Positions 1 to 9,493 of a stretch of DNA of 64,000 nucleotides are shown here, piece after piece. The position numbers and the translations under genes were made by a program. This stretch comes from Lunularia cruciata. Lineage: Eukaryota > Streptophyta > Marchantiopsida > Lunulariales > Lunulariaceae. Numbering within the stretch: the first letter of the stretch is position 1; the number at the start of each line of letters is the position of its first letter. Location of the stretch: positions 6,392,001 to 6,456,000 of the forward strand of contig OX419762.1 in assembly GCA_948567375.1 (NCBI GenBank), written 5' to 3'. Below the pieces are notes generated by a model. The model ran no database searches. It was not told where the DNA came from and saw only the letters and a program-made list of their open reading frames with translations.

Positions 1-2340
1 TGGATCAGATGCATCAATTGTTGGATGGACTATTGGATTGGTCCGTGGTGGTGTTCTTGGATGATATCTTAATTTATATTAAGACAGAGGTAGAACACGT
101 GAATCATGTGCAAGAAGTCCTAAGATGACTATGACAATGGAAATTTTACTACAAGAAGTCAAAGTGTACCTTTTAGCAGCGGGAGGTTACCTTCTTGGGT
201 CATAAGATCTCATCAGACGGGATCAAGATGGAAGAAGAGAAGATCAAGGCCATTACTAATTGGCCTACCCCAAAGGATGCTACAGAAGTACGGGCATTCA
301 ATGGATTGGCCAGTTTTTTCCGACGGTTCATCCATTATTATGCTCATGTGGCTGCACCACTGACTGACCTCTTGGGAAAGAACTTGAGCTTCCAATGGAC
401 CACCAAGCATGAAGAAGCATTCTAGAAGTTAAAGCACATGGTGTCTTCAAGACCCGTTCTTCAACCATATGATCCTCAACTACCTTGTGTAGTTGATTTT
501 GATGTTTCTAACTTTGCAATTGGAGCTATGCTGCAACAAGAATTCCCAAATGGACTCCATCCCATTGCCTTTGTGTCTAGCTGACTCAATACGGCTGAAC
601 AAAACTACTCTACTCAAGATCAAGAACAACTTGCAATGGTATAGGCCACCAAGTCATGGAGGCATTACCTCTTGGGGAAACAAGTGATCATGCAAATTGA
701 TCACAAACCATTGTTGCATATCTTACACTTGGAACGCATGAAGAGTCAACATCATCAATGGGAGGAACAACTCCAACTGTATGACATCAAACTTGAGTAC
801 AAACCAGGTCGGTTCCATGTCATCCTTGATGCTTTATCACGACGACCTGATTTGAAGTTTCTTCCTCTCATCACAATGGCAATTTCAACAGTGTCAGATG
901 ACTCCAAGGTCCAAAATGAGTTTCAGTCAGCTCTACACCAAGATCCCTTCTTCCAAATGGTACAGGGTTGCCTTATGGCATGCGATAAGGAGTACAACAC
1001 CTTCTCTATCAAGGAGGGCCTTTTATTCCATGAGGACCGGATCTATGTTCCAACTAAAGGTGATCTTTGACTTGTGCACCTTCAAGAAGCCCATGATTTT
1101 ACCCATCGTGGGTCACATGGGTGTGGATAAGATCTTGAGTACCCTCCAACGTCAATGGTGGTGGCCCAACATGACACAAGATGTTTGAGAATTTGTCCGA
1201 TTGTGTGAGAGCTGCCAACGTAACAAGGCCAACAACCAAAAGCCGAGTGGACTCCTTCAACCACTTGCTGTTCCATCCGCTTGCTGGGAGCATGTGAGCT
1301 TGGATCTCATCACATCCTTGCCAAAGGCAAAACAAGGACGCACTGCAATCGTGGTGTTTGTGGATAAGCTTAGTAAGCAAATCCACTTGGCACCAACCTG
1401 TGATATTGTGGATGCTCCAACCTTAGCGCAAATCTACTTCAACAATGTCTTCAAGCATCATGGGATGCCAAGTGTACTCATCTCCGACCGTGATCCTTGG
1501 TTTATTGGGAAGTTTTGGCAAGCACTCTTCCAGATACTCGGCACCAAGCTTGCTTTGTTCACGGCTTATCATCCTCAAACTGATGGACAAACAAAATGTG
1601 CAAATTGTACATTGGAGGATATGTTGCATGCCTTTGTCAATGTCCACCATACCAATTGGGACGAATGTCTTGCAACTGCCAAATTTGCCTATAACAATCC
1701 CAAACAGGCAAGCACCAGATTTTCTCCTTTCTTTCTCAATTTTGGCCAAGATCCGCTTGTTCCAGATTCTCTTCTTGTTCCACCTCCATCTCAGGTTCCT
1801 CAAACTTCTACATTCTTGACCACTATATCATAATCTCTCCAACAAGCCAAGTCTCATCTCCTTGTTGCTCAGAATTGCCAAAAACAATATGCGGACCACC
1901 ATTGTCGTGATCTCACCTTTGAAGTTGGTGATAAAGTCATGCTATCCTCTAGTAACTTCCCTCTCCCACTTGATACCCAAGTTTGTAAACTTGCACCTAA
2001 TTGGATAGGACACTTTGATATCACCCAAATTGTCTCTCTTGTTGCTTATCTACTTGCCTTGCCTTGTCACATGCATATCCATCCTGTCTTTCATGTTTCC
2101 AAGTTGAAACCCTTTGTTCCTAACCCGTATTCCTTTTCCTCTCAAGTCCAACCTCCCCCTCTTCCTGTCTTTATCAATGATCATGAGGAGTACGAAGTTG
2201 ATCGTATCCTTGCACGTCGCCATATTCAATGAGGCTGTTGCCAACATCCGGAGTACAAGGTCCTTTGGAAAGGGTACTCCCTTCATGATGCCACATGGGA
2301 ACATCTTTCTCACCCCGGAATGCACAAACGGACATCCAGG
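1..2340 (+). pseudogene. Decayed chromovirus (Ty3/gypsy) pol: RT end, RNase H, integrase, chromodomain
   Basis: The reverse-transcriptase catalytic box is visible as FLDD at 54-65, followed by the RT connection region (195-425) and RNase H (about 480-860, with VIMQIDHKPLLH near 685). Integrase runs in another frame from about 1090 to 1830 and contains a Cx2C half of the zinc domain, then LISDRDP around 1475. The position normally held by the catalytic glutamate reads Lys (DGQTKCAN near 1580). A GPF-like segment follows (near 2010) and then a chromodomain at 2185-2316 (YEVDRIL, then KVLWKGYSLHDATWEH) interrupted by a TGA at 2230-2232. The chromodomain places this in the plant chromovirus branch. 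Frameshift near 1030-1110 and stops at 423, 1068, 1186 and 1831 make it non-functional. The 5' half lies outside the window. Confidence 0.93.
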
Positions 2341-2478
2341 ACTTTGAAGCTTCATTAGTGACAACATCACCAACTAGTTGCGGAGGAATATGTAACAATA
2401 TGGAGTTTAGCGACAAAGTTAGTCGGGATTACGAAGTAGCACATAAGACAAATTATCCTAGAATATTCCGGAAGTATC

Positions 2479-2672
2479 TAGGAAGCTTCTTGGAAAGTTT
2501 CCTGGCTAGCTTAGCTTGCACCTCAAGTAAGTAGCTTCTAGAAACTTCCAACTAGCTTAGCTTGCACGCCTAGTAGGCGGCTTCTAGAAGGAAGCTTCTT
2601 GAGAAGCTTCCAATTAACTTGGCTTGCACCCTAAGAAAGCAGCTTGAGGAAGCTTCTTGAGAAGCTTCTCAA
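2479..2672. repeat. Degenerate tandem repeat with small palindromes in the LTR U3
   Basis: Three to four diverged units of roughly 50-60 bp share the pieces GCTTCTAGAA or GCTTCTTGAGAAGC and TAGCTTGCACC. Each unit contains a small self-complementary core (AAGCTTCTTGAGAAGCTT). Repeated enhancer-like blocks are common in LTR U3 regions; function here is inferred only from position. Confidence 0.6.
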
Positions 2673-2689
2673 GGGCCTTGTATTTTACC

Positions 2690-2697
2690 TATAAATA
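2690..2697 (+). promoter_or_regulatory. TATA box of the chromovirus LTR
   Basis: TATAAATA preceded by a repeated U3-like block and followed by an AT-poor stretch, at the position expected for an LTR promoter about 300 bp from the LTR start. Confidence 0.55.
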
Positions 2698-2889
2698 CCA
2701 AGACCAAAGCTCATGCTAGGCATTCGGAGTTTTCCCTCATTCAAGAGTCCCAATGTAAGTTTCCATTCTCCTATTTCTCTCCTTGGATTTGGTCTTTTAC
2801 AAGGCGGCTAATGAGTTTCACTTAGGGAGTTACTGAGGCCTAGGCAGTCCAATTTTGGTATGGGATATTGTATAGAGAGTTACAACGTA

Positions 2890-3880
2890 GAGTTCATGTG
2901 CTACATTGTTACAGGCTACTTTGCCTACTTTGGTAGTGCTCTTTGGTTTGGCTGAGCTCAACATGGTGGAGGAGAGAGTGGTGACATCCAAATTTGGTAG
3001 GGAGACCTCATCCATGACTGTGACTTCTTCTAGAGTGCAGCATAGTGCACCATGCACATCTGGTTTTTGAGGAGAAGGTGGACAGCCTAGATCCTATGGA
3101 GAAAGTGGGGGGCCTAATGGACCTAGACCCTTACCTTCATTTTCAAGTCAGTAGCAGCCAGTGAGCGGTAGTGTTGCTTGCTGGCCTTTTGGTGGACCTC
3201 ACGATTGAAGAGAGTGTACTCAAGGCAATGGACTTGATACCTCAGGTGCATCACAGCCAGCACAGAGGCAATGTGAGCATTGTCACAAATTTGGTCACAC
3301 TAGTAATTGATGTTTTGACCTACACCCGGAGTTACAGAGTGGTAGGGCTACTATGGCAGGTAGTAGAGGAGCTCTTGTTCATGGAGGATGAGGTGGTAGA
3401 GGTGGTGGTAGAGGATCTACACCTAGTAGGGGTGCAATACCTGCACGTACTTCTAATACAGCTATGGCTACTCTGATTGAGTAGTTGGAGTAGAGATTGG
3501 CTAGTATGGCCATTGCTTAAAGGAGATCATATTCAAGTGTTGAGGCTTCCACCTCATATTCTAGTGATAGAGATGCTTTGGACTTCATGTGCGGAGCAGC
3601 ACATGTGGATGCATCTATAGCAGTGACTAGGAGTGCAATATATGCTCCAAAGCCTAGAGGAGCATCAATGGAGTTGGACTCATGGAGAAGAGAGGTTGGG
3701 AGACATGTCGGACTTCCCCAATCTTTCACACTATCTAAGGCATTGCAGATGACATCCATGGCTCCTAAACATCCCAGTGAAGGTGTGGTAGGTGGTGATG
3801 GACTGCATGATGGACTACTTGCAAGTCAACCACCTACTACTACACAGATTAAGTCTAGCATGATGTTGGGGGCGGCTTAG
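2890..3880 (+). pseudogene. gag C-terminal remnant with CCHC zinc knuckle
   Basis: Reading frame 2 gives a capsid-like tail (TLVVLFGLAELNMVEERV near 2930), a Gly/Pro-rich linker, then the nucleocapsid knuckle CEHCHKFGHTSN-stop-C at 3272-3313 (Cx2Cx4Hx4C with a TGA, probably from CGA, just before the last Cys). A Gly-Arg-rich stretch (GGRGGGRGS near 3390) follows, typical of RNA-binding nucleocapsid. The later part (3578-3880) is open but not recognisable. The N-terminal capsid is missing. Confidence 0.7.
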
Positions 3881-3905
3881 CTGATTATGTGGCTTTCTTT
3901 GTTTT

Positions 3906-4620
3906 TTGGCCAATGACATGTTTACATTGGGAATTGACCCAGCCCTAGTGTTCCGATTGGCTACCATGTTGTGTGAGAGTAGCGATAATGCGGTTCCTAC
4001 TACTAGAGCAAAGGTGGTTGGTAGTGGAGTTGACTTGGCTGAGGAGCATGGGATCCATTCAGCAACCAATGGTTTATGGCAGACAATAGTGGCTGGATTG
4101 GAGAATTTGCCAAGTAGACCGGCCTTTGAGAGAGCACAATTCACACTTGGTGTTATCCTATTGGATAACCATAGGAGGATTTTCCATTTGGTGGGACCTT
4201 CAAAGAAGGTCTATATACCACAGAGAGTCTTGTTAGACTTTGGTGTGCAACCCCTTATGTTGGGAAGGCTGAAGCTGTCGGTCTGGAGTTACGGAAGACC
4301 AATGTGGAGAGGTGTCCATTTCAGATCCAGACATCTCTAGGTGGTGGTTTGACACAATACATCACACGTGGGGAGCTTGTCTCCAAGTTCAGCTTGGTCA
4401 TCCAACTGATAGCTCTGTGGTGAGAGCTGAGGCTATTGCGACAATAGCTTAGTCATATGATGTGCTAGTTGGTGGAGTAGTGTTATACCCCATGGGTTTC
4501 AGCATTGACTATAGGAAGAGACAACCTCCTATAGACCAAGTTGGCAGTCTGGTGAGGGACGTGTATCTTGCTTACCAATATGCTTCAATAGTGGCAATCT
4601 TGGCTCACTATAGTTTGGGA
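3906..4620 (+). pseudogene. Retropepsin-like aspartic protease remnant
   Basis: The active-site strand reads VLLDFGVQPLMLG with Asp at 4236-4238. The family expects D-S/T-G, so the middle residue appears mutated to Phe. Downstream, after a frame change, a flap-to-C-terminal segment is recognisable as SYDVLVGGVVLYPMGFSIDY (about 4455-4515), matching the 'D-x-LLG/LVGG' end of retroviral proteases. It lies between the zinc knuckle and the methyltransferase, so it would have released the methyltransferase from the polyprotein. Confidence 0.7.
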
Positions 4621-4940
4621 CCATGGCAGCATCAGTTTTAGCTTTTAGTGGTGCAAATACATGGCCGGGTGACTTGTTGGAGTGGAATGCCCATGCAAAG
4701 GATACTCTAGTACCTAAGGAGATAACTCGGATTTGGAGTTTGAGTGGGATTGTTTCATCTACCTTGGATGTTCCATTATGGAGTTCAAAGGAAGCATTGC
4801 AGCAACATGCAGATCAATTGGTGCAATAGGCTTGGAGTGGGGCCTTCATACCATTAGGAGATGAGTGTGAGGATGAGCCTCCATAGTCAATTACTTTGAC
4901 ACCTCTAGATACCACACTCATTGCTTGGTAATATCCAATA
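4621..4940 (+). pseudogene. Unassigned segment between protease and methyltransferase
   Basis: A partly open region (4623-4829) includes the Trp-rich stretch ANTWPGDLLEWNAHAKD. It belongs to the polyprotein by position and frame but I do not recognise a family. It could be an N-terminal extension of the methyltransferase or a spacer specific to this retroelement. Confidence 0.5.
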
Positions 4941-5910
4941 GACGTGATATGTCTACTGGAATTGTTTGGTGTGATTAGCACCGGACTAGCTGCGGTATTA
5001 CAAGCGGGTATACAAATAGAGGTACTTGTATGTAGAGAGAGATGAGATTGTTAAGCGAGTCTCTCTACATCATGTGACACACTTGGCATGTTGGTATCTA
5101 GAGTTATTACCAATATCATCAATCAGTAACCAGAAGGTCCTACTAGCAGACATTTCCTTACTTGGGGTGCATGATCTAGAGAGATATGGACCTATTCACT
5201 TGATGATTTTTGGATGGCCATGTCAAGGACATACACATGCTGGCCAAGGTTTGGGTCTTCAAGATCCTCATTTTGGTGTGTTTTGGGAGATGTTATGGAT
5301 ACTACAACATCTCCAGGTTCATTAGTCCATTTCTCTAGCTTACTTTTTGGAGAACGTTCCTTTGATGGGTGATTCTTGCACTAGAGTGGTGGTGAGTACA
5401 CATCAGGTCCATTCTTGGATGGAACTTGCTATATTGTTAGAAGCAACCAGAGTGGGATCACGGGCTCATTGTCTTTCTATTTGGTGGATGAACCTTTTAC
5501 CCAGAGAGGTTCTATAGTGTGCTTATGATGGGATTCAATGACTTGACCACATCCTTGTTCATGATATCTTCGATGTTGGACGTCAGTCTAAGACAATGGT
5601 AGTGGCTGATAGGTCACCTATGGTAGTGGTGAACCTAGTTGAACAGCCTAGAGCCTCATTTCCCACACTCATGAGTTTCCTAGGCTCTCATGATTTTGAG
5701 AGGGAGGACCTAGACTTGTTTAGGACTAAGAGTAACTTCAGTTGGTGGAGCCCAACGCTTTTGAGAGAGAGAGAGAGAGCAAGCAATGGGTTTTTGCACC
5801 GGTATTACCGTTATTCTAGTAATGTCAAAGGCGTCCAGGCATAAGATGTTAGGTCAAGCTATGGACCTCAACTGTTTGACTTGGATTGTGAGCCTTGGCT
5901 CGGCAAAGCA
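4941..5910 (+). pseudogene. C5-cytosine DNA methyltransferase domain inside the retroelement polyprotein
   Basis: Motif I reads ELFGVISTGLAAVL (from 4959), the SAM-binding FxGxG-type loop with one Gly altered. Motif II is YVERDE at 5029-5046. Motif IV is GWPCQGH with the catalytic Cys at 5221-5223, followed by a DPHFGVFWEMLWIL helix matching the DPRSxLFxE pattern. Motif VI is FLENVPLMGD with ENV at 5350-5358. Motif VIII is RAHCLSIWWMNL from 5461. Motifs IX/X are near 5770-5890 (AMGFCTG, then LGQAMDLNCL). Spacing (about 83 aa I to IV, 44 aa IV to VI, 37 aa VI to VIII) and the short target-recognition segment fit a compact Dnmt3-like enzyme of about 320 aa. Order is canonical, not permuted like plant DRM. 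Decay: a one-base frame change near 5017, TAG near 5323, a stop near 5516, and a frame change in a (GA)n run at 5765-5780. Expected product: 5-methylcytosine in DNA. Confidence 0.87.
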
Positions 5911-6430
5911 ACATAGGATGTGCTTGATAGACATCACCACTCAGACACTTGTGAGCCTTGTGCCTATTGAGACAATTTAGGCACATGTTGGGGGCAATGG
6001 ACCGAGTGGGCATGGTATTTGTGGGACACAGCTAGTAGCTACTAGGGAGAGTGGTCTACTTGGAGTCCATCAAGGTGAACATGGGCTACTTGGATTACAC
6101 CCTTGGTCCACTTGGGATGCAGCTAGAGGACGTGTGGAGCTTGCAGCCAGAGTGGAGGGAGTTTTTCACACAAAGGTTGAGACCTCTAATGGTCGGGAGC
6201 ATGACACTATTGCTCCTAAGGGCCCAATGTAGCAGCCAGTAAGTATGTCTTCCACTCCTACTACAATTATAGAGGATACTTGGGAGCCAGATCTTGGACC
6301 CAAGCTTACTAGAGAGGAAAGATGGAGGGTTTTTGGAGGTTCTTGAGGAGCTACACAAGTTGTTTTACCTTCAGTAAGAAGGATTTAGGTGCTTTGAAGG
6401 GACATGGTATACAGATTGAGCTAACTAGCA
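5911..6430 (+). pseudogene. Linker between methyltransferase and reverse transcriptase
   Basis: Frame 1 keeps coding character with several stops, including an Arg/Glu/Val-rich stretch (ARGRVELAARVEGVF near 6120) that looks like a short helical connector. No named domain is recognised. It leads directly into the RT N-terminus. Confidence 0.45.
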
Positions 6431-7110
6431 ATACACCAGTTTTCTGATGTCCTTATTGATATAGTGAGATGGAGAGGACGTTGATTCAAAACTGGAGTAG
6501 TGACCTTTTTGAGGCTGGTTCAGTGGAGATTTCACATGGAGAGTATGCATCAGCGATAGTGATGCTAGCCAAGAAGGATATGCATGGCAACTACACAGAT
6601 AAGCGGATGTGTGGAGATTACCGTCCTATCAACCGATAGACCAAGGTTGATTGTTATGCCATGCCTACACTAGAGGAGATTTTTGATGCAATTGGGCATG
6701 CAAAGGTCTTCAGTACTTTGGATCTTTGAGTGGGATATCATCATTTGCCTATCAAGGAGGAGGATAAGTCCAAGACAAACATTTTGGGCTATTGATCCTC
6801 ACGGCAAGGATGTGTTATATTTGTGGAGGTTTTTACCATTTGGGTTAAAGAACGCTCCTATTGAGTTATAGAGGTCATGGATACGATCCTAGCTGGATTG
6901 GATTTTGCTTGGTGCTATATTGATGACATTATGGTCTATAGCATTACTGTGGAGGAGCATGAGAGACAATTGTTGGAGGTGTTTGAGAGGTTGAGATATC
7001 ATGGTCTCAAATTACATCCTAGGAAGTGTAGGTTCTTCCATAAGCAGGTTGAGTATTTGAATCACACTATCTACCCCGGTGGACTTGGTGTTCAGTAGAC
7101 CAAGGTGGAG
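6430..7110 (+). pseudogene. Reverse transcriptase remnant of the methyltransferase element
   Basis: Recognisable RT blocks: a fingers region (MCGDYRPINR near 6610), DAIGHAKVFSTLDL near 6690 with the first catalytic Asp, FxPFGLKNAP near 6835 in shifted frame, and the palm box YIDD at 6916-6927. The thumb/connection part (HPRKCRFFHKQVEYLNHTI) follows to about 7080. Stops include TAG after NR (CAG to TAG likely) and TGA after LDL (CGA to TGA likely). It would have copied element RNA into DNA. Confidence 0.88.
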
Positions 7111-7700
7111 ACTATTGCACATACTCCTCGGCTTAAGAATGTGAGCAGAGTGTGAGCATTCCTTGGTTTGGTAAACTTCTATCACCACTATGTTAAAGGA
7201 TTTAGTGCCATTGACAAGGCCTTGGTGAAGCTGACCAAGCTTACACAAGAGTGGTGTTGGGGAGATGAGCAGGAGAGGTTGACATCTGCTCCTATTTTGA
7301 GAAGACTGATCAAAGGATGACCATTTCAAGTTCATACTGATTGGAGTATATTAGGGCTTGGAGCGGTGCTCACCCAACATGATGATGAGGGGAAGGAGTT
7401 TGTGGTGGTCTATGCTAGTCGCTCCAACAATTCAACAGAGGCAAAGTATAGTTCATACGAGGGAGATTGCTTGGCAGCAGTTTGGGCAGTAGCACATTTC
7501 CAATGTTACCTATTTGGTAACCCCTTCACTCTTGTCATTGATAATCAGCCATTGAAGTGGTTGATGGAGTCCGACAAGCTTTCAAGGAAGCTTGTACGGT
7601 GGGCTCTGATTTTATAAGAGTATGATTTCACTATTGTTCACAGACCAAGAGTGGTGAACCATGATGCAGATGGGTTGAGTAGAAACCCATGTCCTAGCCA
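7110..7700 (+). pseudogene. RNase H remnant of the methyltransferase element
   Basis: The connection region (AFLGLVNFYHHYVKGFS near 7155) leads into RNase H: VHTDWSILGLGAVLTQ near 7325 with the first Asp, EGDCLAAVWAVAHF with the Glu near 7460, and TLVIDNQPLKWLM near 7530 with the next Asp. It ends with the usual NHDADGLSR near 7660. A long open stretch lies at 7366-7617. Function in the family: removal of the RNA strand during reverse transcription. Confidence 0.88.
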
Positions 7701-9070
7701 GTAGGATCAAACCGAAGCACGTTGGCATGGTGAGACAAATGAGGAGATGGTGCTAGGTTGGCATACATTGGCCTTTTTGTGTATATTTTTAGAGACTTTG
7801 GTTGTATCTCTCTCAACGCATACAAGAGGAGTTATTGAGGTCATAGATCTAGAGAGTGAAGATATTGGTATAGTTCAGCGAGACATTCATGATGATGTCT
7901 GAGTGATGGACTATCTTTGCATTGGTATTGTGGGTGGCACAACTAGAGCCAAGGAGAGAGACCGTGTTCTTCAACAAGCTAGACAGTTCAAATTGGAGGG
8001 AAGACACCCTTTGCATGTATGGGAGGATGGTAGAGTGCAAGTAGTACCACTTCCATCTCAAAGACCATAGTTGGTCCGTCATGCTCATGAGGAGCTAGGA
8101 CATTTTGGAGTACATTGTACATATAGCTTACTCCAGAGTCATTATTGGTGGCACGGTATGCAGACCAAGGTATAGCAGTTTGTTGCCAGATGTGTGGTTT
8201 ATGACCAAGTTAAAGCATCATTCAATGCTCCTATGCCATAGTAACACCCATTACCTATCATAGGATTGGGTTACTATTGAAGTTTGGACTTTGCTAGACC
8301 TTTACCGCGGACTGTGAGACATCATCGGTATGTGTTGGTGATGGTGGAGCACTTCTCCAAGTGAATTGAGTTGGTGGCACTTCTTGACAAGTCTAGTGAA
8401 GGGACAACTTATTCGTTCTTGGATCAAGTTCTTAGTCATTTTGGTGCACCAGCTGAGGTTTTGATTGATCAGGGTATAGAGTTCTTGGGAGAGTTTTAGG
8501 TCTTGTATAACAAATCTTTGATTGATCATCGTACTACATCCCAAGATCACCTTGAGGTAGATGGCTTAGCAGAGAAAGTGGTTCAGATGGTGAAGAGAGA
8601 ATTGTGAATGTATGGTTTACAGAGAGGCCATTTGGGATATTGGGATCTCCAATTACCTTGGTTGGCCATGGGCTATCGGTTGAGCTGGCAAGCCTCCTTA
8701 GCATCCCTCTCTTGGTACTTTCAACTCTATGGATGAGATCCAAATTTACCTACAGTCATTCATCGAGATGCTATTTTAGTTTTGGACTTGGATGACCCCA
8801 ATGTATGGATGAGCGCATGTTCTCAGCAAGCAAAGATCGTTTGGAGAGTGATGCCGATGGCCTCTGAGAACTTGGCAATTGCTCAACATAGAGATAGTTT
8901 ACACTATGTTACCATTCAAGGAGGAGGTTATAGACCTTTGATCCGTTGATTTCATCCTGGAGACTATATATATCTACAGTAGATAGCACCGATGACACTT
9001 GATGTTTCAATGGGCTGCACTATCTTGAGAGTGCGTGAGGTTTTGCCATCTTGAGTCCTTGTGTTAGAAA
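7700..9070 (+). pseudogene. Integrase remnant of the methyltransferase element
   Basis: The HHCC zinc domain is seen as ELGHFGVH near 8080 and ARCVVYDQVK near 8190, with the second Cys now Tyr. The catalytic core has SLDFARPLPR near 8282 (first Asp), EVLIDQGIEFLGEF near 8455 (second Asp) and DGLAEKVVQMVKREL near 8560 (Glu retained). The C-terminal DNA-binding part includes FHPGDYIYLQ near 8950. Stops such as GEF-TAG (8497) and FSK-TGA (8362) break it. It leads without a gap into the PHD-finger extension. Confidence 0.85.
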
Positions 9071-9183
9071 GACATGATGGTGTTGTTTGGAAGGATCATG
9101 TGTGCAATTGTGCACCATGCCACCTCCCAAACATTGATGGTACTATGGACCCAAGCTTGGCACTTGTATGTGCAGGCTTGAGG

Positions 9184-9318
9184 TGTATGTTATGTGGCTC
9201 TTTAGGTGGAGCTACTACTATGTTAGTGTGTGATAATTGTTTGAGAGGATGGCATATGGCATAAATGACTCCTCCCCTCATGGTGGTTCCTCAAGGACGG
9301 TGGTTATGTCCTAGATGT
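9184..9318 (+). pseudogene. PHD zinc finger at the polyprotein C-terminus
   Basis: Frame 1 shows the C4HC3 pattern: CMLC, then TMLVCDNCLRGWHMA, a stop where the fifth Cys should be (TAA at 9262-9264), then TPPLMVVPQGRW, and LCPRC. The spacing, the GWH, the PPL and the W-x-CPxC ending are classical PHD-finger hallmarks. PHD fingers bind histone H3 tails. It sits immediately after integrase, the place where chromoviruses carry a chromodomain, so an integration-targeting role is the natural inference. Confidence 0.87.
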
Positions 9319-9481
9319 ACTTGACATATAGCTAGTTCATTCTTTATATGGTATAGATTGTAGACAAGCAACTAACGATGGGGTTCCATAGCACCCAGCC
9401 TCCTGATCTTTCCCCATCATAGGATATACCATATACTTGGAGTAGATGGCTATCTAGAGTTAGAGAGGCCTAACCGCCAGC

Positions 9482-9493
9482 TAGGGGGGCGAT
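9482..9493 (+). other. Polypurine tract of the methyltransferase element
   Basis: TAGGGGGGCGAT directly precedes the LTR start TGTGGCAC, the standard plus-strand primer arrangement in Ty3/gypsy elements. It follows the PHD finger by about 165 bp. Confidence 0.7.

Larger units (their letters stand above)
2391..2820 (+). repeat. Probable 3' LTR of the chromovirus, right end undefined
   Basis: A purine-rich GCGGAGGAATA is followed directly by TGTAACAATA, the usual arrangement of polypurine tract and LTR start, about 75 bp after the chromodomain. A TATA box sits 300 bp further on. The right boundary is not defined because a second retroelement begins within about 130 bp of the TATA box and no matching 5' LTR is present in the window. 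Confidence 0.6.

Noticed and set aside
2850-2870. Possible primer-binding site TGGTATGGGATATTG
   Set aside because: Only the first six bases match the initiator-tRNA type TGGTATCAGAGC, and no LTR end precedes it.
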